From Pseudalkalibacillus hwajinpoensis (GTDB lineage: Bacteria; Bacillota; Bacilli; Bacillales; Guptibacillaceae), in contig NZ_JADFCM010000008.1 in the NCBI RefSeq assembly GCF_015234585.1, positions 1,674,001 through 1,738,000 of the forward strand: a stretch of DNA of 64,000 nucleotides, written 5' to 3'. The notes under the pieces are model-generated. The model was not told the DNA's origin and ran no database searches. It saw only the letters and a program-made list of their open reading frames with translations. A program made the position numbers and the translations under genes. The stretch's first letter is position 1, and every line of letters starts with the position of its first letter. Of the stretch, positions 24,712-34,276 are shown one piece after another.

Positions 24712-26643
24712 TTAATTTACATAACGATATTCCATTAGACTATTTAAAAAATAGACTTCCTGTAACAATTCTTCTCCAACGTTCGTTTCGCGAACCTTTT
24801 TCCTCTCTAACTCCTTATCTACCAACCTTTTTACTGATAAAACATCTGCTCCATTTAGTAAAACCTCATCTTTGGAATTAAAATGTTTATGTGCGACAAG
24901 TTGCATGCCGTATGAATTAAATAATAACGTGTATCCTGCAATACCTGTGGTTGATTGATAAGCCTTAGAGAAGCCTCCATCTATCACTATCATTTTACCA
25001 TTTGCCTTAATTGGGTTCTCTCCGTCTATTTCTTTTACTGGTGTATGCCCGTTAATAATATGACCTTGATCTGGATTAAGATCAAATTCTTCAAGAATAT
25101 CTCGGCAGGTATTCTCGTTTTCACGTAAATAGTAATATGGGTTCTTTCTTTCTTTATGAGTTGCTTTATTCTTAATAAAATAACGTTCAAAAGTGGTCAT
25201 TTCTCTTTTACCAAAAAGTGATGAATATTGTCCGGTCCACAAATACCAAACCATATCCGTTGCTAGATCGTCTGTTTCATCAGGATGTGCAAACGCATGT
25301 CGAAGATAATTTTCAAAAACGTCGAGCAGTTCACGACCTCCATAGGATTTGTTTTCGATCATCATTTCTTCCATATTACCTTTTTCATCTAAAGGAATAC
25401 ATCCATGTATTAATAAGTTCCCGTTGTACTTCAAATATAGAGAACCTTTTTTCATCAAGAAATTCATATGCCTTGCCAGCTTTTCAGAGTGTTGGAGAGA
25501 AAAAAGCAGCTTATCGATTACTTCCTCCTCTTCTTCCAATAACTGATCCGGTCGCTCTGGATTAACGGTCGCAAAACAAGTGTTTTCAAGCGGATACGTT
25601 TTACCGTGAAGCGTAATGTTATTCTCATCAAAGTCTATTTTCTCAAGCAACAGCCTTTCCGACATATTAAAATACGAGCGCCTCTTTATAATCGGACTTT
25701 CAAGTTTGAACTGAATCATAGTTATCGCCTGATGAATTTTGGTAATTTGACATTTTTCATGATTCGATTGCTTTTCATCCGAATCTATTTTAGGTGTAAA
25801 CGCTGGATTGTCATGATAGTATTTCTCTGCAAGATTTAGTAGCGGTCTAAGATTGATTCCATACACATCTTCAATAATCTCCAGATTGTTATATCTTGCG
25901 CATATACGAATGATATTAGCGAGACAAACCTTTGAACCAGCAAACGCACCTATCCATAGAACATCATGGTTTCCCCACTGGATATCAACTGAATGATAAT
26001 TAATGAGTGTTTCCATAATTTTGTCAGGTTCTGGACCTCGATCATAGATATCCCCTACTACGTGAAGATGGTCAACGACTAATCTCTGAGTCGTATATGC
26101 AAGACCAATGATGAGTTTATCAGCTTGTCCGAGGGAAATAATTTGCTGGAGAATTTTCTGGTAATACGTCTCCTTATTTGTAAGATCGTCCGTTTTGTAT
26201 AGCAGTTCTTCAATCACATAAACAAACTGAGCAGGTAAAGCTTTTCGTAATTTCGAACGTGTATATTTGGAGGACGCATAAGAGATAAGCTTAAGCATCC
26301 GCTCTATGATTTCTGCGTACCATTGGAATAATTCTGTTTCATTGTCAAAAGCATTCTTAATTAACTTTATTTTTTCTTCAGGATAATAAACTAAAGTGGC
26401 AAATTCATTAATCTCATTCTCTGGTAATATTTCTTCAAAAAGATCAGTTATTTTCTCCTTCACTTTCCCAGAACCGTTTCTTAAAACATGTTGAAAGGCT
26501 TGATATTCTCCATGTAAATCACTCACAAAATGCTCCGTACCCTTTGGTAAGTTAAGAATGGATTTAAGGTTGATTATTTCAGTGACTACCTTTTCTTCAC
26601 TATCATATTTTTGAGCTAATAAATCTAAGTATTTCGTGTTCAT
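24712..26643 (-). CDS. fbp: Fructose-1,6-bisphosphatase class III
   Basis: 643 residues, the expected length of the Firmicute class III enzyme. It is a metallophosphatase: [10 protein letters not shown] (41-50), [12 protein letters not shown] (197-208), WGNHDVLW (223-230) and [11 protein letters not shown] near the C-terminus provide the metal ligands. It removes the 1-phosphate from fructose-1,6-bisphosphate in gluconeogenesis. AAAGGGGA lies upstream of the ATG at a slightly long distance. Single gene with its own promoter region. Confidence 0.95.
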   Translation of the reverse strand: MNTKYLDLLAQKYDSEEKVVTEIINLKSILNLPKGTEHFVSDLHGEYQAFQHVLRNGSGKVKEKITDLFEEILPENEINEFATLVYYPEEKIKLIKNAFDNETELFQWYAEIIERMLKLISYASSKYTRSKLRKALPAQFVYVIEELLYKTDDLTNKETYYQKILQQIISLGQADKLIIGLAYTTQRLVVDHLHVVGDIYDRGPEPDKIMETLINYHSVDIQWGNHDVLWIGAFAGSKVCLANIIRICARYNNLEIIEDVYGINLRPLLNLAEKYYHDNPAFTPKIDSDEKQSNHEKCQITKIHQAITMIQFKLESPIIKRRSYFNMSERLLLEKIDFDENNITLHGKTYPLENTCFATVNPERPDQLLEEEEEVIDKLLFSLQHSEKLARHMNFLMKKGSLYLKYNGNLLIHGCIPLDEKGNMEEMMIENKSYGGRELLDVFENYLRHAFAHPDETDDLATDMVWYLWTGQYSSLFGKREMTTFERYFIKNKATHKERKNPYYYLRENENTCRDILEEFDLNPDQGHIINGHTPVKEIDGENPIKANGKMIVIDGGFSKAYQSTTGIAGYTLLFNSYGMQLVAHKHFNSKDEVLLNGADVLSVKRLVDKELERKKVRETNVGEELLQEVYFLNSLMEYRYVN

Positions 26644-26724
26644 GATTATGTATCCCCTTTCAATATTAATGACTATGTAAGTTAAATTACCGTCTTTGTA
26701 TAATCTATTCTATTAGGTGATCGC

Positions 26725-26895
26725 ATGTTTCTTGATTTCCATGCTCATTCATTACTGCTGAAAGGAAAAGGCACTCACTACTCATCACTTATGTGTGAAG
26801 CGATGAATAAACGATTCATTATCTATGATAGTATCACATTTTTATCTACTGAAATAAGAGACTATTATAAAAACTATGTTCGTTCGTATAATTGA
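26725..26895 (+). CDS. Possible 56-residue protein
   Basis: An ATG preceded by AGGTGATCGC and, 20 bases further up, by a perfect TATAAT (26699-26704) opens a 56-codon frame starting MFLDFHAHSLLLKGKG and ending TEIRDYYKNYVRSYN. I do not recognise it and the -35 is poor. It is the only plausible gene in the 380-base gap between fbp and folD. Confidence 0.4.
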   Translation: MFLDFHAHSLLLKGKGTHYSSLMCEAMNKRFIIYDSITFLSTEIRDYYKNYVRSYN

Positions 26896-26947
26896 TCACC
26901 TTACATCATTCCACTATGTTCATAACCAAGGTGGAATGATTGAATTT

Positions 26948-27007
26948 AAAAAGCAGCTTAACTTAAAGGACAAATTAAATATTTGTCCTCCTACATTAAA
27001 CTGCTTT
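26948..27007 (-). terminator. Rho-independent terminator of folD
   Basis: Outer arms AAGCAGTTTAA and TTAAGCTGCTT enclose an inner hairpin (GGACAAAT and ATTTGTCC); the minus strand continues with TTTTTAAATT. Confidence 0.75.
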
Positions 27008-27024
27008 TCATATCTTATGTTATT

Positions 27025-27870
27025 TTAACGAACTGTTTTCTCAGCTGCATCAACCGTATGCTTTAGTAGCATAGCAATTGTGACAGGTCCAACTCCACCT
27101 GGGACAGGTGTGATATAGGAGGACTTTCTAGCAGCAGCCTCATATTCAACATCCCCGATATTGCCTTTGTTGTACCCGGCATCGAGCACAACCGCTCCTT
27201 CTTTGACCCAGTCCCCTTTAATAAATTCTGGTTTTCCTACAGCAGCTATCACAATATCTGCTTGACGAACATGAGAAGCAAGATCTGCGGTCCTTGAATG
27301 ACACGTTGTAACTGTAGCATTCTGATTTAATAAGAGAGCCGATACTGGTTTTCCTAGAATTGGACTACGCCCAACAACCACAGCGTGCTTTCCTTCAGCT
27401 TGAATATCATAATCTTCCATAATTTTCATAATAGCTGCAGGAGTACAGGATGGGAAAGTTCCAAACCCAAGAGCTGTTTGGCCATATCCAGCACTTGTTA
27501 CCCCATCAACGTCCTTCTCAATAGCAATGGTTTCAAAAGCAAGACGCTCATCAACTTGTGATGGCACTGGATGTTGAAGTAAGATACCGTGTACTGATGT
27601 ATCATTGTTTAATTCTTCAATAGTTTGAACTAACGTTTCTGTTGTCGTGTCTTCAGGGAGATGAATTTTTTTAGACGTAATTCCTACCCGTTCACAAGCG
27701 TTGCCCTTCATTCTCACATACGTTTCAGAAGAAGGATCATCTCCAACTAGAATCGTTACAAGACTTGGTGTAACTTCTTTTTCTTTAAGAGAAGCTACTC
27801 TTGTTTTCAGATCTTCCTTTATGCGATTTGCAACTGCTTTTCCGTCTAGAATTTTAGTTTCAATTGTCAT
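27025..27870 (-). CDS. folD: Bifunctional methylenetetrahydrofolate dehydrogenase / cyclohydrolase
   Basis: 281 residues, normal length. Conserved blocks: TILVGDDPSSETYVRMKGNACERVGI with the catalytic Tyr and Lys (about 40-60), VHGILLQHPVP, KDVDGVT, the NADP loop VVGRSPILGKPVSALL (about 165-180) and TPVPGGVGPVTIAML at the end. It interconverts methylene-, methenyl- and formyl-tetrahydrofolate in the cytoplasm. The ATG at 27870 has AGGAGG 8 bases upstream, so the longer frame to 27942 is rejected. Confidence 0.96.
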   Translation of the reverse strand: MTIETKILDGKAVANRIKEDLKTRVASLKEKEVTPSLVTILVGDDPSSETYVRMKGNACERVGITSKKIHLPEDTTTETLVQTIEELNNDTSVHGILLQHPVPSQVDERLAFETIAIEKDVDGVTSAGYGQTALGFGTFPSCTPAAIMKIMEDYDIQAEGKHAVVVGRSPILGKPVSALLLNQNATVTTCHSRTADLASHVRQADIVIAAVGKPEFIKGDWVKEGAVVLDAGYNKGNIGDVEYEAAARKSSYITPVPGGVGPVTIAMLLKHTVDAAEKTVR

Positions 27871-28185
27871 TTCTATTCCTCCTGAAAATTGGTAAAGAAT
27901 GAGGTCACTCACTTCTTCGCCCAGACGACCGGCATTATACACCGCAGCTCCCCTGTGGTTATTTCCACATTTGTCGTCAGTTACTGCAATGAATCGTTTC
28001 TACGGATATAGTAGCACAATTCAATGAAAAACAAAAGAAACACACCTGAAAAAGTCATCAAAAGTGAATAAAGAACGTCGCAACACAAGCATCGTTCGTC
28101 TTTTTCTAATTTTCAGCTATATTAGCTTATACTATTTATTCTTGATTTTGGCACATTCGAGTGAAATCTTCGTTTCACTCCCCTT
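27871..28185 (-). other. Intergenic region carrying the folD promoter
   Basis: TATAAT on the minus strand at 27934-27939 is a good -10 for folD; the -35 is weak. At 28159-28180 GAGTGAAA and TTTCACTC form a hairpin beyond the kinase stop codon, without a T tail. No ORF is supported. Confidence 0.4.
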
Positions 28186-29496
28186 TCATTCCAATATGTG
28201 CTGATCTATCATAAGACGAGGTAGTTTCATTTCAAATGTAGACCCTCGCCCTTCTTCACTCTCAATTAATAACTCTCCTCCGTGTTGTTCTATAATCTTC
28301 AAACACACTGATAACCCAAGCCCAGTACCACTCTCTTTTGTTGTAAAAAATGGTTCCCCTAGTCGATCAATATCTTCTTTAGAAATACCCGCGCCATTGT
28401 CGGTAATCCGCACAGATATAAACATCTCTTGAACATCCATACTCAAATGAAGATATTTCGATTGCTCCATATGACTCATTGCTTCAATAGCGTTTTTCAT
28501 GAGATTAATGCATACTTGCTTCATTTGGTTAGGATTAGCAAAAACAACCGCTTCCTCATCCCCAAAACTCGTTTGTAAAGTCACATCGTTCAATAGAGCA
28601 TTAGACTCAATCAAGGTCGAGACCTGTTTTAATAAACCTTTCATTTCAACATTCGTAAATAACGTACTATGCGGCTTTGCTAGCGTTAGAAGTTCACTTA
28701 GCACTAATTCGATACGTGATATTTCTGAAAAGATTATTTCAAAATACGGCATAGTGGATTCCTTCTTCTCAAGCAGTTGAAGAAATCCTTTTACTGATGT
28801 TAGAGGATTCCGAACTTCATGCGCAATGCCAGCGGCAAGCTGTGCAGCTGATGCTAACTTTTCAGATTTAACCGCAAGGGCTTCATTGGTTTTAAGTAAT
28901 CGCTCTTCTGATTGCTTTCTAAAGGTTTTATCCTTAATCGTTCCTGTCATTCCTTCAAAGCTTCCTTTAGAGCTATATTCATATTTAATAAAGACCTCAC
29001 ACCAGACGAATCCCCCGCCTTTTTTCTGGACCCTGAATTCAAATACGTTAGAATTACCGGCGCCATCTTGGAATCGAGATAATTCTTTATGTAAATTCAG
29101 CCGATCATCTGGATGTATATAAGATAAGCTGTATGTGCCTATTGATTCCTGAACGTCGTAACCAGTTAACTCTCCCCACGCTTGATTCAACCAGATCCAA
29201 CTACCATCTATTCCAGTTTGAAAAACAACTTCGTTTAAGCTGTTTATGACACTATTATAGTTTTCTGATAGTTTACGATATTTTTCCTCACTATCCTTTA
29301 ATTTGGACAGAAGTATGACAGAGCGATCATAATATGACGAGTACCACCAAACAATTACCATAACTGAGATCGTAAAGAATATGTCCATTAACCAATTGAT
29401 TTTAATTCCATTAACAGAATAAAGCCAATAATCCCATAATAAAATCGCTATTAAAAACGTTACAACAGATATAATTCTTCCTTTATATCGCTTCAT
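28186..29496 (-). CDS. Orphan PAS sensor histidine kinase, sporulation-kinase type
   Basis: 436 residues: two membrane segments (about 8-26 and 35-53), one PAS domain (80-195; VFQTGIDGSWIWLNQAWGEL, YIHPDDR, then the PAC end), a HisKA dimerisation domain with His226 in AAGIAHEVRNPL, and an ATPase domain with N box CINLMKNAIEA, G1 DNGAGI and G2 GTGLGLS. The architecture and the H-box are those of KinA/KinD/KinE-type kinases that feed the Spo0F phosphorelay. No response regulator is adjacent, as usual for that group. The signal is unknown. Confidence 0.88.
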   Translation of the reverse strand: MKRYKGRIISVVTFLIAILLWDYWLYSVNGIKINWLMDIFFTISVMVIVWWYSSYYDRSVILLSKLKDSEEKYRKLSENYNSVINSLNEVVFQTGIDGSWIWLNQAWGELTGYDVQESIGTYSLSYIHPDDRLNLHKELSRFQDGAGNSNVFEFRVQKKGGGFVWCEVFIKYEYSSKGSFEGMTGTIKDKTFRKQSEERLLKTNEALAVKSEKLASAAQLAAGIAHEVRNPLTSVKGFLQLLEKKESTMPYFEIIFSEISRIELVLSELLTLAKPHSTLFTNVEMKGLLKQVSTLIESNALLNDVTLQTSFGDEEAVVFANPNQMKQVCINLMKNAIEAMSHMEQSKYLHLSMDVQEMFISVRITDNGAGISKEDIDRLGEPFFTTKESGTGLGLSVCLKIIEQHGGELLIESEEGRGSTFEMKLPRLMIDQHILE

Positions 29497-29584
29497 TTCG
29501 TCACCATTTCCTAAGTGATTTATTAATTACTAGTTTATTGGAAATGAAGCGTATGTGCAAACACACATGTGCCATTAATAGGAT

Positions 29585-29621
29585 AAAAAAACTCCTTGAA
29601 TAAGTAATCTTATTCAAGGAG
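29585..29621 (-). terminator. Terminator of the tRNA operon
   Basis: CTCCTTGAATAAG, 4-base loop, CTTATTCAAGGAG: a perfect 13-bp stem followed by TTTTTTT on the minus strand, directly after the last tRNA. Confidence 0.93.
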
Positions 29622-29630
29622 CTATAGGTA

Positions 29631-29704
29631 TGCGCCTTAGAGGATTCGAACCTCTGACCCACAGCTTAGAAGGCTGTTGCTCTATCCTACTGAGCTAAAG
29701 GCGC
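29631..29704 (-). tRNA. tRNA-Arg (UCU)
   Basis: Full cloverleaf with acceptor GCGCCTT/AAGGCGC, anticodon loop CTTCTAA and T-loop TTCGAAT. It is the last tRNA of the operon and the only one of the seven whose 3' CCA is not encoded. Confidence 0.96.
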
Positions 29705-29798
29705 ACGATATGAATGGTATTTCATCTCAACAAAAGTATACCATGATTAAAATCAGATTGTGAAGTAGCTTTTAAAACTCTTCTAGAATATGTAATGG

Positions 29799-29869
29799 AG
29801 CGGGTGATGGGGATCGAACCCACGACATCAGCTTGGAAGGCTGAGGTTTTACCACTAAACTACACCCGC
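29799..29869 (-). tRNA. tRNA-Gly (UCC)
   Basis: Acceptor GCGGGTG/CACCCGC, anticodon loop CTTCCAA, T-loop TTCGATC. CCA is encoded. Confidence 0.96.
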
Positions 29870-29877
29870 AAATATGG

Positions 29878-29949
29878 CTGGGCTAGCTGGATTCGAACCA
29901 ACGCATGACGGAATCAAAATCCGTTGCCTTACCGCTTGGCTATAGCCCA
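29878..29949 (-). tRNA. tRNA-Gln (UUG)
   Basis: Acceptor TGGGCTA/TAGCCCA, anticodon loop TTTTGAT between ACGGA and TCCGT. CCA is encoded. Confidence 0.96.
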
Positions 29950-29956
29950 ATCATGG

Positions 29957-30038
29957 TGGAGGGGGACGGATTCGAACCGCCGAACCCTGAGGGAGCGGAT
30001 TTACAGTCCGCCGCGTTTAGCCACTTCGCTACCCCTCC
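29957..30038 (-). tRNA. tRNA-Tyr (GUA)
   Basis: Acceptor GGAGGGG/CCCCTCC, anticodon loop CTGTAAA and the long variable arm of tyrosine tRNA. CCA is encoded. Confidence 0.96.
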
Positions 30039-30058
30039 ATGATGAAATTGTAATATGG

Positions 30059-30132
30059 TAGCGGCGGAGGGGATCGAACCCCCGACCTCACGGGTATGAA
30101 CCGTACGCTCTAGCCAGCTGAGCTACACCGCC
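30059..30132 (-). tRNA. tRNA-Met (CAU), elongator
   Basis: Anticodon loop TTCATAC. The acceptor starts GGCGGTG with a G-T first pair and the body matches the elongator tRNA-Met of bacilli rather than initiator or lysidine-modified Ile tRNA. CCA is encoded. Confidence 0.93.
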
Positions 30133-30149
30133 ACTTAAATTATGTATGG

Positions 30150-30223
<74 letters not shown>

Positions 30224-30234
30224 AAAATATATGG

Positions 30235-30316
30235 TGCGGGTGAAGGGACTTGAACCCCCACGTCGTAAGACACTAGATCCTAAGTCTAGCGCGTCTGCCA
30301 ATTCCGCCACACCCGC
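30235..30316 (-). tRNA. tRNA-Leu (UAG)
   Basis: Acceptor GCGGGTG/CACCCGC, anticodon loop CTTAGGA between CTAGA and TCTAG, long variable arm. First tRNA of the operon. CCA is encoded. Confidence 0.96.
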
Positions 30317-30343
30317 ATATGTTGTGTATCAGCGACGTTTAAT

Positions 30344-30373
30344 AATATACCATTGAACCATTTAATATGTCAA
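30344..30373 (-). promoter_or_regulatory. Sigma-A promoter of the seven-tRNA operon
   Basis: On the minus strand a perfect TTGACA (30368-30373), an 18-base spacer and TATATT (30344-30349), 27 bases upstream of tRNA-Leu. Confidence 0.8.
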
Positions 30374-30415
30374 TCATTATTCTAAAAAAATGTAGAAAGT
30401 TTCTATTGCAAAGAG

Positions 30416-30429
30416 TGAAAGCGTTGACA
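30416..30429 (+). promoter_or_regulatory. cre box (CcpA site) overlapping the kynureninase -35
   Basis: TGAAAGCGTTGACA matches 13 of 14 positions of TGWAARCGYTWNCW. Its last six bases are the -35 element TTGACA itself, a placement that blocks RNA polymerase, so catabolite repression is expected. Confidence 0.65.
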
Positions 30430-30452
30430 TGCTCTTCTCCCTCTCATACGAT
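30424..30452 (+). promoter_or_regulatory. Sigma-A promoter of kynU
   Basis: TTGACA, 17-base spacer, TACGAT, ending 26 bases before the start codon. Confidence 0.7.
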
Positions 30453-30478
30453 AAGTTGTAGAAAAGGAGCTGTTACAT

Positions 30479-31756
30479 ATGAGTTTATCACAGTCCATTA
30501 CAGGCGCAAAAGAATTCGACAAGAAAGACCCTTTAGCCCATTTTCGTGATAAGTTTTACTTAAATCCAAATACGCTATATTTGGATGGTAATTCACTTGG
30601 TCTTCTATCAAAGAATGCAGAAGCCTCCCTTCTTCGATCTCTTGATGACTGGAAGCAACATGGAATTGATGGCTGGTCTGATGGAAAGCAGCCCTGGTTT
30701 TATATGGCAGAAAACATCGGTGAGATGACATCAACGCTAATCGGTTCACATGCTTCTGAAACAATTACTACCGGTTCAATTACAACTAACCTTCATCAAA
30801 TGCTCGCTACTTTTTTTAAACCTTCTGGAAACAAAACAAAAATACTAGCCGATTCTTTAACATTTCCATCTGACATTTACGCTATTCAAAGTCAGCTTGA
30901 ACTCCATGGATTATCCCCAGAAACTAATTTAATACAAGTTCCGAGCCGTGACGGAAGAACAATCCTGGAAGAGGATATCATTGAGGCCATCGATGAAACT
31001 GTAGCCCTTATTCTCCTCCCTTCCGTACTTTATCGGAGCGGACAATTACTAAATATAGAAAAAATTACAAAAGCAGCCCATTCTAAAGGGGTAATCATTG
31101 GCTTTGACCTAGCTCATTCAATCGGAGCCATTCCTCATAAACTTCACGACTGGAACGTTGACTTCGCGGTTTGGTGTACATACAAGTACTTAAATAGCGG
31201 CCCTGGTGGTGTAGGTGGACTTTTTGTGCACGAAAACCACCTTGGCAGACGACCTGGTCTTGCTGGATGGTTCAGTTCCAAGAAAGAAATGCAATTCGAT
31301 ATGAGCCATACGCTTACTCATGCCGAAACCGCTGGCGCATTTCAAATAGGAACACCCCACATTTTTAGTATGGCTCCTTTAATAGGAGCTTTGGAATTGA
31401 TGAACGAAGCTGGCATAGATGCGATTCGAGAAAAATCATTGTCTCTTACCAACTATTTAATGTGTCTTATTAAAGAAAATCTTGCTGAAGATGGTTTTAC
31501 GATCACTAATCCATCAGAAGATGATCGACGGGGTGGGCATATTTGTCTCGAGCACGATGAAGCTGCTCGAATTTGCAAAGCGCTAAAACAAAAAGGCGTC
31601 ATTCCAGATTTCCGCTCACCAAACGTCATTCGCCTTGCACCAATTGCTCTCTATTCATCATTTGAAGATGTCTATCATGTTGTCCAAATTCTAAAGAGTA
31701 TTATGATTGAAAAAACGTATCAGCAGTTTTCTAACGAGCGAAACGTTATCGCTTAA
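30479..31756 (+). CDS. kynU: Kynureninase
   Basis: 425 residues. PLP-dependent fold type I enzyme: [10 protein letters not shown] (34-43), Asp210 in [11 protein letters not shown] that holds the PLP nitrogen, the PLP lysine Lys236 in [12 protein letters not shown], and [15 protein letters not shown] further on. It cleaves kynurenine (or 3-hydroxykynurenine) to anthranilate (or 3-hydroxyanthranilate) plus alanine. No kynA or kynB lies beside it, so the pathway is incomplete here or the genes are elsewhere. AAGGAG is 9 bases before the ATG. A cre box covers the promoter. Confidence 0.92.
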   Translation: MSLSQSITGAKEFDKKDPLAHFRDKFYLNPNTLYLDGNSLGLLSKNAEASLLRSLDDWKQHGIDGWSDGKQPWFYMAENIGEMTSTLIGSHASETITTGSITTNLHQMLATFFKPSGNKTKILADSLTFPSDIYAIQSQLELHGLSPETNLIQVPSRDGRTILEEDIIEAIDETVALILLPSVLYRSGQLLNIEKITKAAHSKGVIIGFDLAHSIGAIPHKLHDWNVDFAVWCTYKYLNSGPGGVGGLFVHENHLGRRPGLAGWFSSKKEMQFDMSHTLTHAETAGAFQIGTPHIFSMAPLIGALELMNEAGIDAIREKSLSLTNYLMCLIKENLAEDGFTITNPSEDDRRGGHICLEHDEAARICKALKQKGVIPDFRSPNVIRLAPIALYSSFEDVYHVVQILKSIMIEKTYQQFSNERNVIA

Positions 31757-31814
31757 GTGAGTATAATTTGGTTTTTCTCCATTCATACTATGTGAAATGA
31801 AGGAGGGAAACAGG

Positions 31815-32000
31815 ATGACTCAGCTGAACGAACTTGAACTTCAAAATCTGCGTCACATGATCGGCGGACATGAAACACTCGCAAACAAACTTGATTCCTA
31901 TGCCAAATCTTGTACTTGTCCGCAGCTTAAGCAAATGCTTCAAAAGGATGCACAAGACGCACGCAACACACAACAACAATTAATCGGCTTCTTAAGTTAA
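31815..32000 (+). CDS. Small spore coat protein, CotF-associated type
   Basis: 61 residues, starting MTQLNELELQNLRHMIGGHE and containing SCTCPQLKQMLQ. Such short proteins occur in spore formers directly before a CotF-domain gene, as here, and correspond to the N-terminal part of longer coat proteins. GGAGGG precedes the ATG at 31815; the in-frame ATG at 31797 has no site. The next gene starts 12 bases later, so the two are cotranscribed, probably in the mother cell. Confidence 0.78.
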   Translation: MTQLNELELQNLRHMIGGHETLANKLDSYAKSCTCPQLKQMLQKDAQDARNTQQQLIGFLS

Positions 32001-32011
32001 GGAGGGATTTT

Positions 32012-32296
32012 ATGAATGAGAAAGACATGGTAAATGATTATTTGTCCGTGTTGAACAGCAGCTTAAGTAATTACGGGAGCGTCATTTCTCAAGCTGACAA
32101 TCAACAACTTCGTCAGGCTCTTCAACAAATTAGAAATACCGATGAGCAGCGACAGTATAACCTTTATCAATACGCTAAACAAAAAGGGTATTATCAGCCA
32201 GCTGCCCCAGCACAAACCAATGAAATTCAACAAGTTAAAAACCAACTAACAGCTCCGCAGCAACAACAGAATAATCAGCCTCCCCAGGTCCATTAA
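32012..32296 (+). CDS. CotF-domain spore coat protein
   Basis: 94 residues. The first 60 are a CotF helical unit (NDYLSVLNSSLSNYGSVIS, then RNTDEQRQYNLYQYAKQKG YYQP) and the tail is a low-complexity Gln/Pro/Asn stretch (APQQQQNNQPPQ). Expected role: structural protein of the spore coat. AAGGAGG lies 8 bases before the ATG. It follows the small coat gene in one operon and ends at a strong terminator. Confidence 0.85.
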   Translation: MNEKDMVNDYLSVLNSSLSNYGSVISQADNQQLRQALQQIRNTDEQRQYNLYQYAKQKGYYQPAAPAQTNEIQQVKNQLTAPQQQQNNQPPQVH

Positions 32297-32298
32297 TC

Positions 32299-32328
32299 CA
32301 GAGCCGGTGAAAACCGGCTCTGTGTCTT
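32299..32328 (+). terminator. Terminator of the coat protein operon
   Basis: CAGAGCCGGT, GAAA tetraloop, ACCGGCTCTG, followed by TGTCTTTATG. Confidence 0.75.
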
Positions 32329-32419
32329 TATGCTCATTTTTTCATAATTTTGTAAATAGCGTTTCAGCCTCCCTTTATATGGATAATTAAATGAGTATTA
32401 CCTATAGGGAGAGATTGAT

Positions 32420-33802
32420 ATGGACTATATTCTTAATGCAATAACTGAATTTTCCGCGTTCATCTGGGGTTATCCTATGATGATTTTACTCTTAGGCGGT
32501 GGATTATTTTTAACAATCCGCCTCGGCTTCTTTCAAATAATCTTTTTTCCCCACGCTTTAAAACATACCATCGGTAAAATTTTCAAAAAAGAAAAAGGTG
32601 ATGGAACAATTTCTCCATTTCAAGCCTTTGCCTCCGCTCTCGCATCTACTGCAGGTGCTACAAACATTGTTGGGGTTCCTGTGGCAATCGCTTTTGGAGG
32701 ACCTGGCGCTATTTTCTGGATGTGGATTGTCGCAATTATTGGAATGTCAACAAAATTCTCAGAAATTGTTCTTGGGATCAAATACCGAGAGGAAGACAAA
32801 AACGGCGTTTATGTTGGTGGCCCAATGTATTACATAAAAAAAGGCTTGGGATGGAAGTTCGCTTCATCTCTATTCGCTTTTGGACTGATGATTGAAATCA
32901 TTCCAAGTGTCATGGTCCAAACTAACTCCATTTCAACACTCTCAGAAAGTTCTTTTGGATTACCGACCTGGATAACAGGTGTCTTATTAATTATCCTTAT
33001 ATCAATTGTTGTATTCGGTGGAATACGTAGAATTGGTTCTGTAGCTGAGAAGATTGTTCCATTCATGGTACTTACATATATTGCAGGCGCTATCGGCGTT
33101 ATGGTGATTAATATAGAAGAGTTTCCAGCTGTTATGAACCTTATTTTCGTACATGCTTTTCAACCGATCTCAGCAGCTGGAGGTTTTGCCGGAGCTGGTT
33201 TTGCTGCAGCTGTTAGATGGGGCCTTGCTAGAGGGCTTTATTCAAACGAAGCTGGTATGGGTACGGCGTCTATTGCCCATTCTGCTGCACATACGCCTCA
33301 TCCATGTAGACAGGGATTATGGGGCATTTTCAGCGTCTTTATCGATACAATCGTTCTCTGCACAGTAACAGCTTTTACAGTGCTTCTTTCCGGAGCTTGG
33401 AAAGACGTTAAACCCTCAAATGCAGCTGATATGGTTTCAGATGCTTTCTCTGGACTAATGGGAGCTACATGGGGCCCCATCTTTGTTTCCTCCCTCCTTT
33501 TAATTTTTGTTATCAGTACGATAGGTGTCCTTGTCTTTTATGGTGAGAAACAAGCTGAATACTTATTTGGCACACCCTTTTCTAGAGTAATGCGATTTGT
33601 TTATATTATTTCTATTTTTGTTGGGGCTATAGGAGGACTTCAATTTGTTTGGGAGCTAGTCGACATTACACTCGCCTTGTTTGTTATCCCAAACGTTATT
33701 GCGATCTTATTCCTTAGTAAGGAAGTGAAAGAACTAACAGATGACTACAAATTAAATTTCTTAAAGCAAGCCCAAACGAATGACAAAGGCATTAGTTCTT
33801 AA
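32420..33802 (+). CDS. Sodium:alanine/glycine symporter (AGCS family)
   Basis: 460 residues with about ten membrane segments. AGCS signatures: GDGTISPFQAFASALASTAGATNIVG (about 59-84, with the sodium-site residues) , GPGAIFWMW, GVYVGGPMYYI and ARGLYSNEAGMGTASIAHSAA (about 274-294). It imports alanine or glycine with sodium. GGGAGAGA precedes the ATG. Single gene. Which of the two amino acids it prefers cannot be told. Confidence 0.92.
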   Translation: MDYILNAITEFSAFIWGYPMMILLLGGGLFLTIRLGFFQIIFFPHALKHTIGKIFKKEKGDGTISPFQAFASALASTAGATNIVGVPVAIAFGGPGAIFWMWIVAIIGMSTKFSEIVLGIKYREEDKNGVYVGGPMYYIKKGLGWKFASSLFAFGLMIEIIPSVMVQTNSISTLSESSFGLPTWITGVLLIILISIVVFGGIRRIGSVAEKIVPFMVLTYIAGAIGVMVINIEEFPAVMNLIFVHAFQPISAAGGFAGAGFAAAVRWGLARGLYSNEAGMGTASIAHSAAHTPHPCRQGLWGIFSVFIDTIVLCTVTAFTVLLSGAWKDVKPSNAADMVSDAFSGLMGATWGPIFVSSLLLIFVISTIGVLVFYGEKQAEYLFGTPFSRVMRFVYIISIFVGAIGGLQFVWELVDITLALFVIPNVIAILFLSKEVKELTDDYKLNFLKQAQTNDKGISS

Positions 33803-33914
33803 GAAATTTACATGGGACATTCACCTAATTTAGGTTCCTCTCCGCTCCTGCCTATATCTTTTCTAGACGGAAACATACAGTGGTAAAGAAAGAGAATTTA
33901 AAGGGGGACCTAAT

Positions 33915-34079
33915 ATGTATCATGCAAACAATGCACCATACGGAAATGAGCCTTACCAACCAGTAGCTGGAGCTTCTTACGGCATGCCTTGTCACCGACC
34001 AGCTGGAAATGGCTTTGCGCTAATTGTTGTACTATTTATCCTGCTTATTATAGTAGGTACAGCTTTTATTAAATGTTAG
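33915..34079 (+). CDS. YjcZ-family sporulation peptide
   Basis: 54 residues, too short for most ORF lists. The last 22 residues form the family's signature membrane segment GFALIVVLFILLIIVGTAF, preceded by a Pro/Tyr/Gly-rich stretch. Small proteins of this type are made in the mother cell during sporulation and found in spore fractions. GGGGGA lies 7 bases before the ATG, and a terminator follows the stop. Confidence 0.85.
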   Translation: MYHANNAPYGNEPYQPVAGASYGMPCHRPAGNGFALIVVLFILLIIVGTAFIKC

Positions 34080-34089
34080 TTTTTAACAA

Positions 34090-34118
34090 GCAAGAGCCAC
34101 TTGGTTCTTGCTTTTTTT
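34090..34118 (+). terminator. Terminator of the YjcZ-type gene
   Basis: GCAAGAGCC, loop ACTT, GGTTCTTGC then TTTTTTT. Confidence 0.9.
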
Positions 34119-34183
34119 ATTTACGCTATGTTAGCTTAATTTTCGATTTATAGTTCATTCATTTTTTGGTGAGTCAAAAATCA

Positions 34184-34244
34184 AGAACGTTCGTTCCATG
34201 TCCTTTCCTGAACAATTGTTCCAATTAACATTGCCTGTTATAGT
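34184..34244 (+). promoter_or_regulatory. Promoter with two LexA-like boxes
   Basis: GAACGTTCGTTC (34185-34196) and GAACAATTGTTC (34210-34221) both fit the GAAC-N4-GTTC core of the Bacillus LexA (DinR) box, 25 bases apart centre to centre. The second covers the -35 TTGTTC (34216-34221), which is 17 bases from a -10 TATAGT (34239-34244), 33 bases before the first gene. This is a typical SOS-operator layout; the flanking bases are not perfect (consensus CGAAC...GTTCG). Confidence 0.6.
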
Positions 34245-34276
34245 GATAAAGAATGTATGATGAAAGAAGTGAGACA

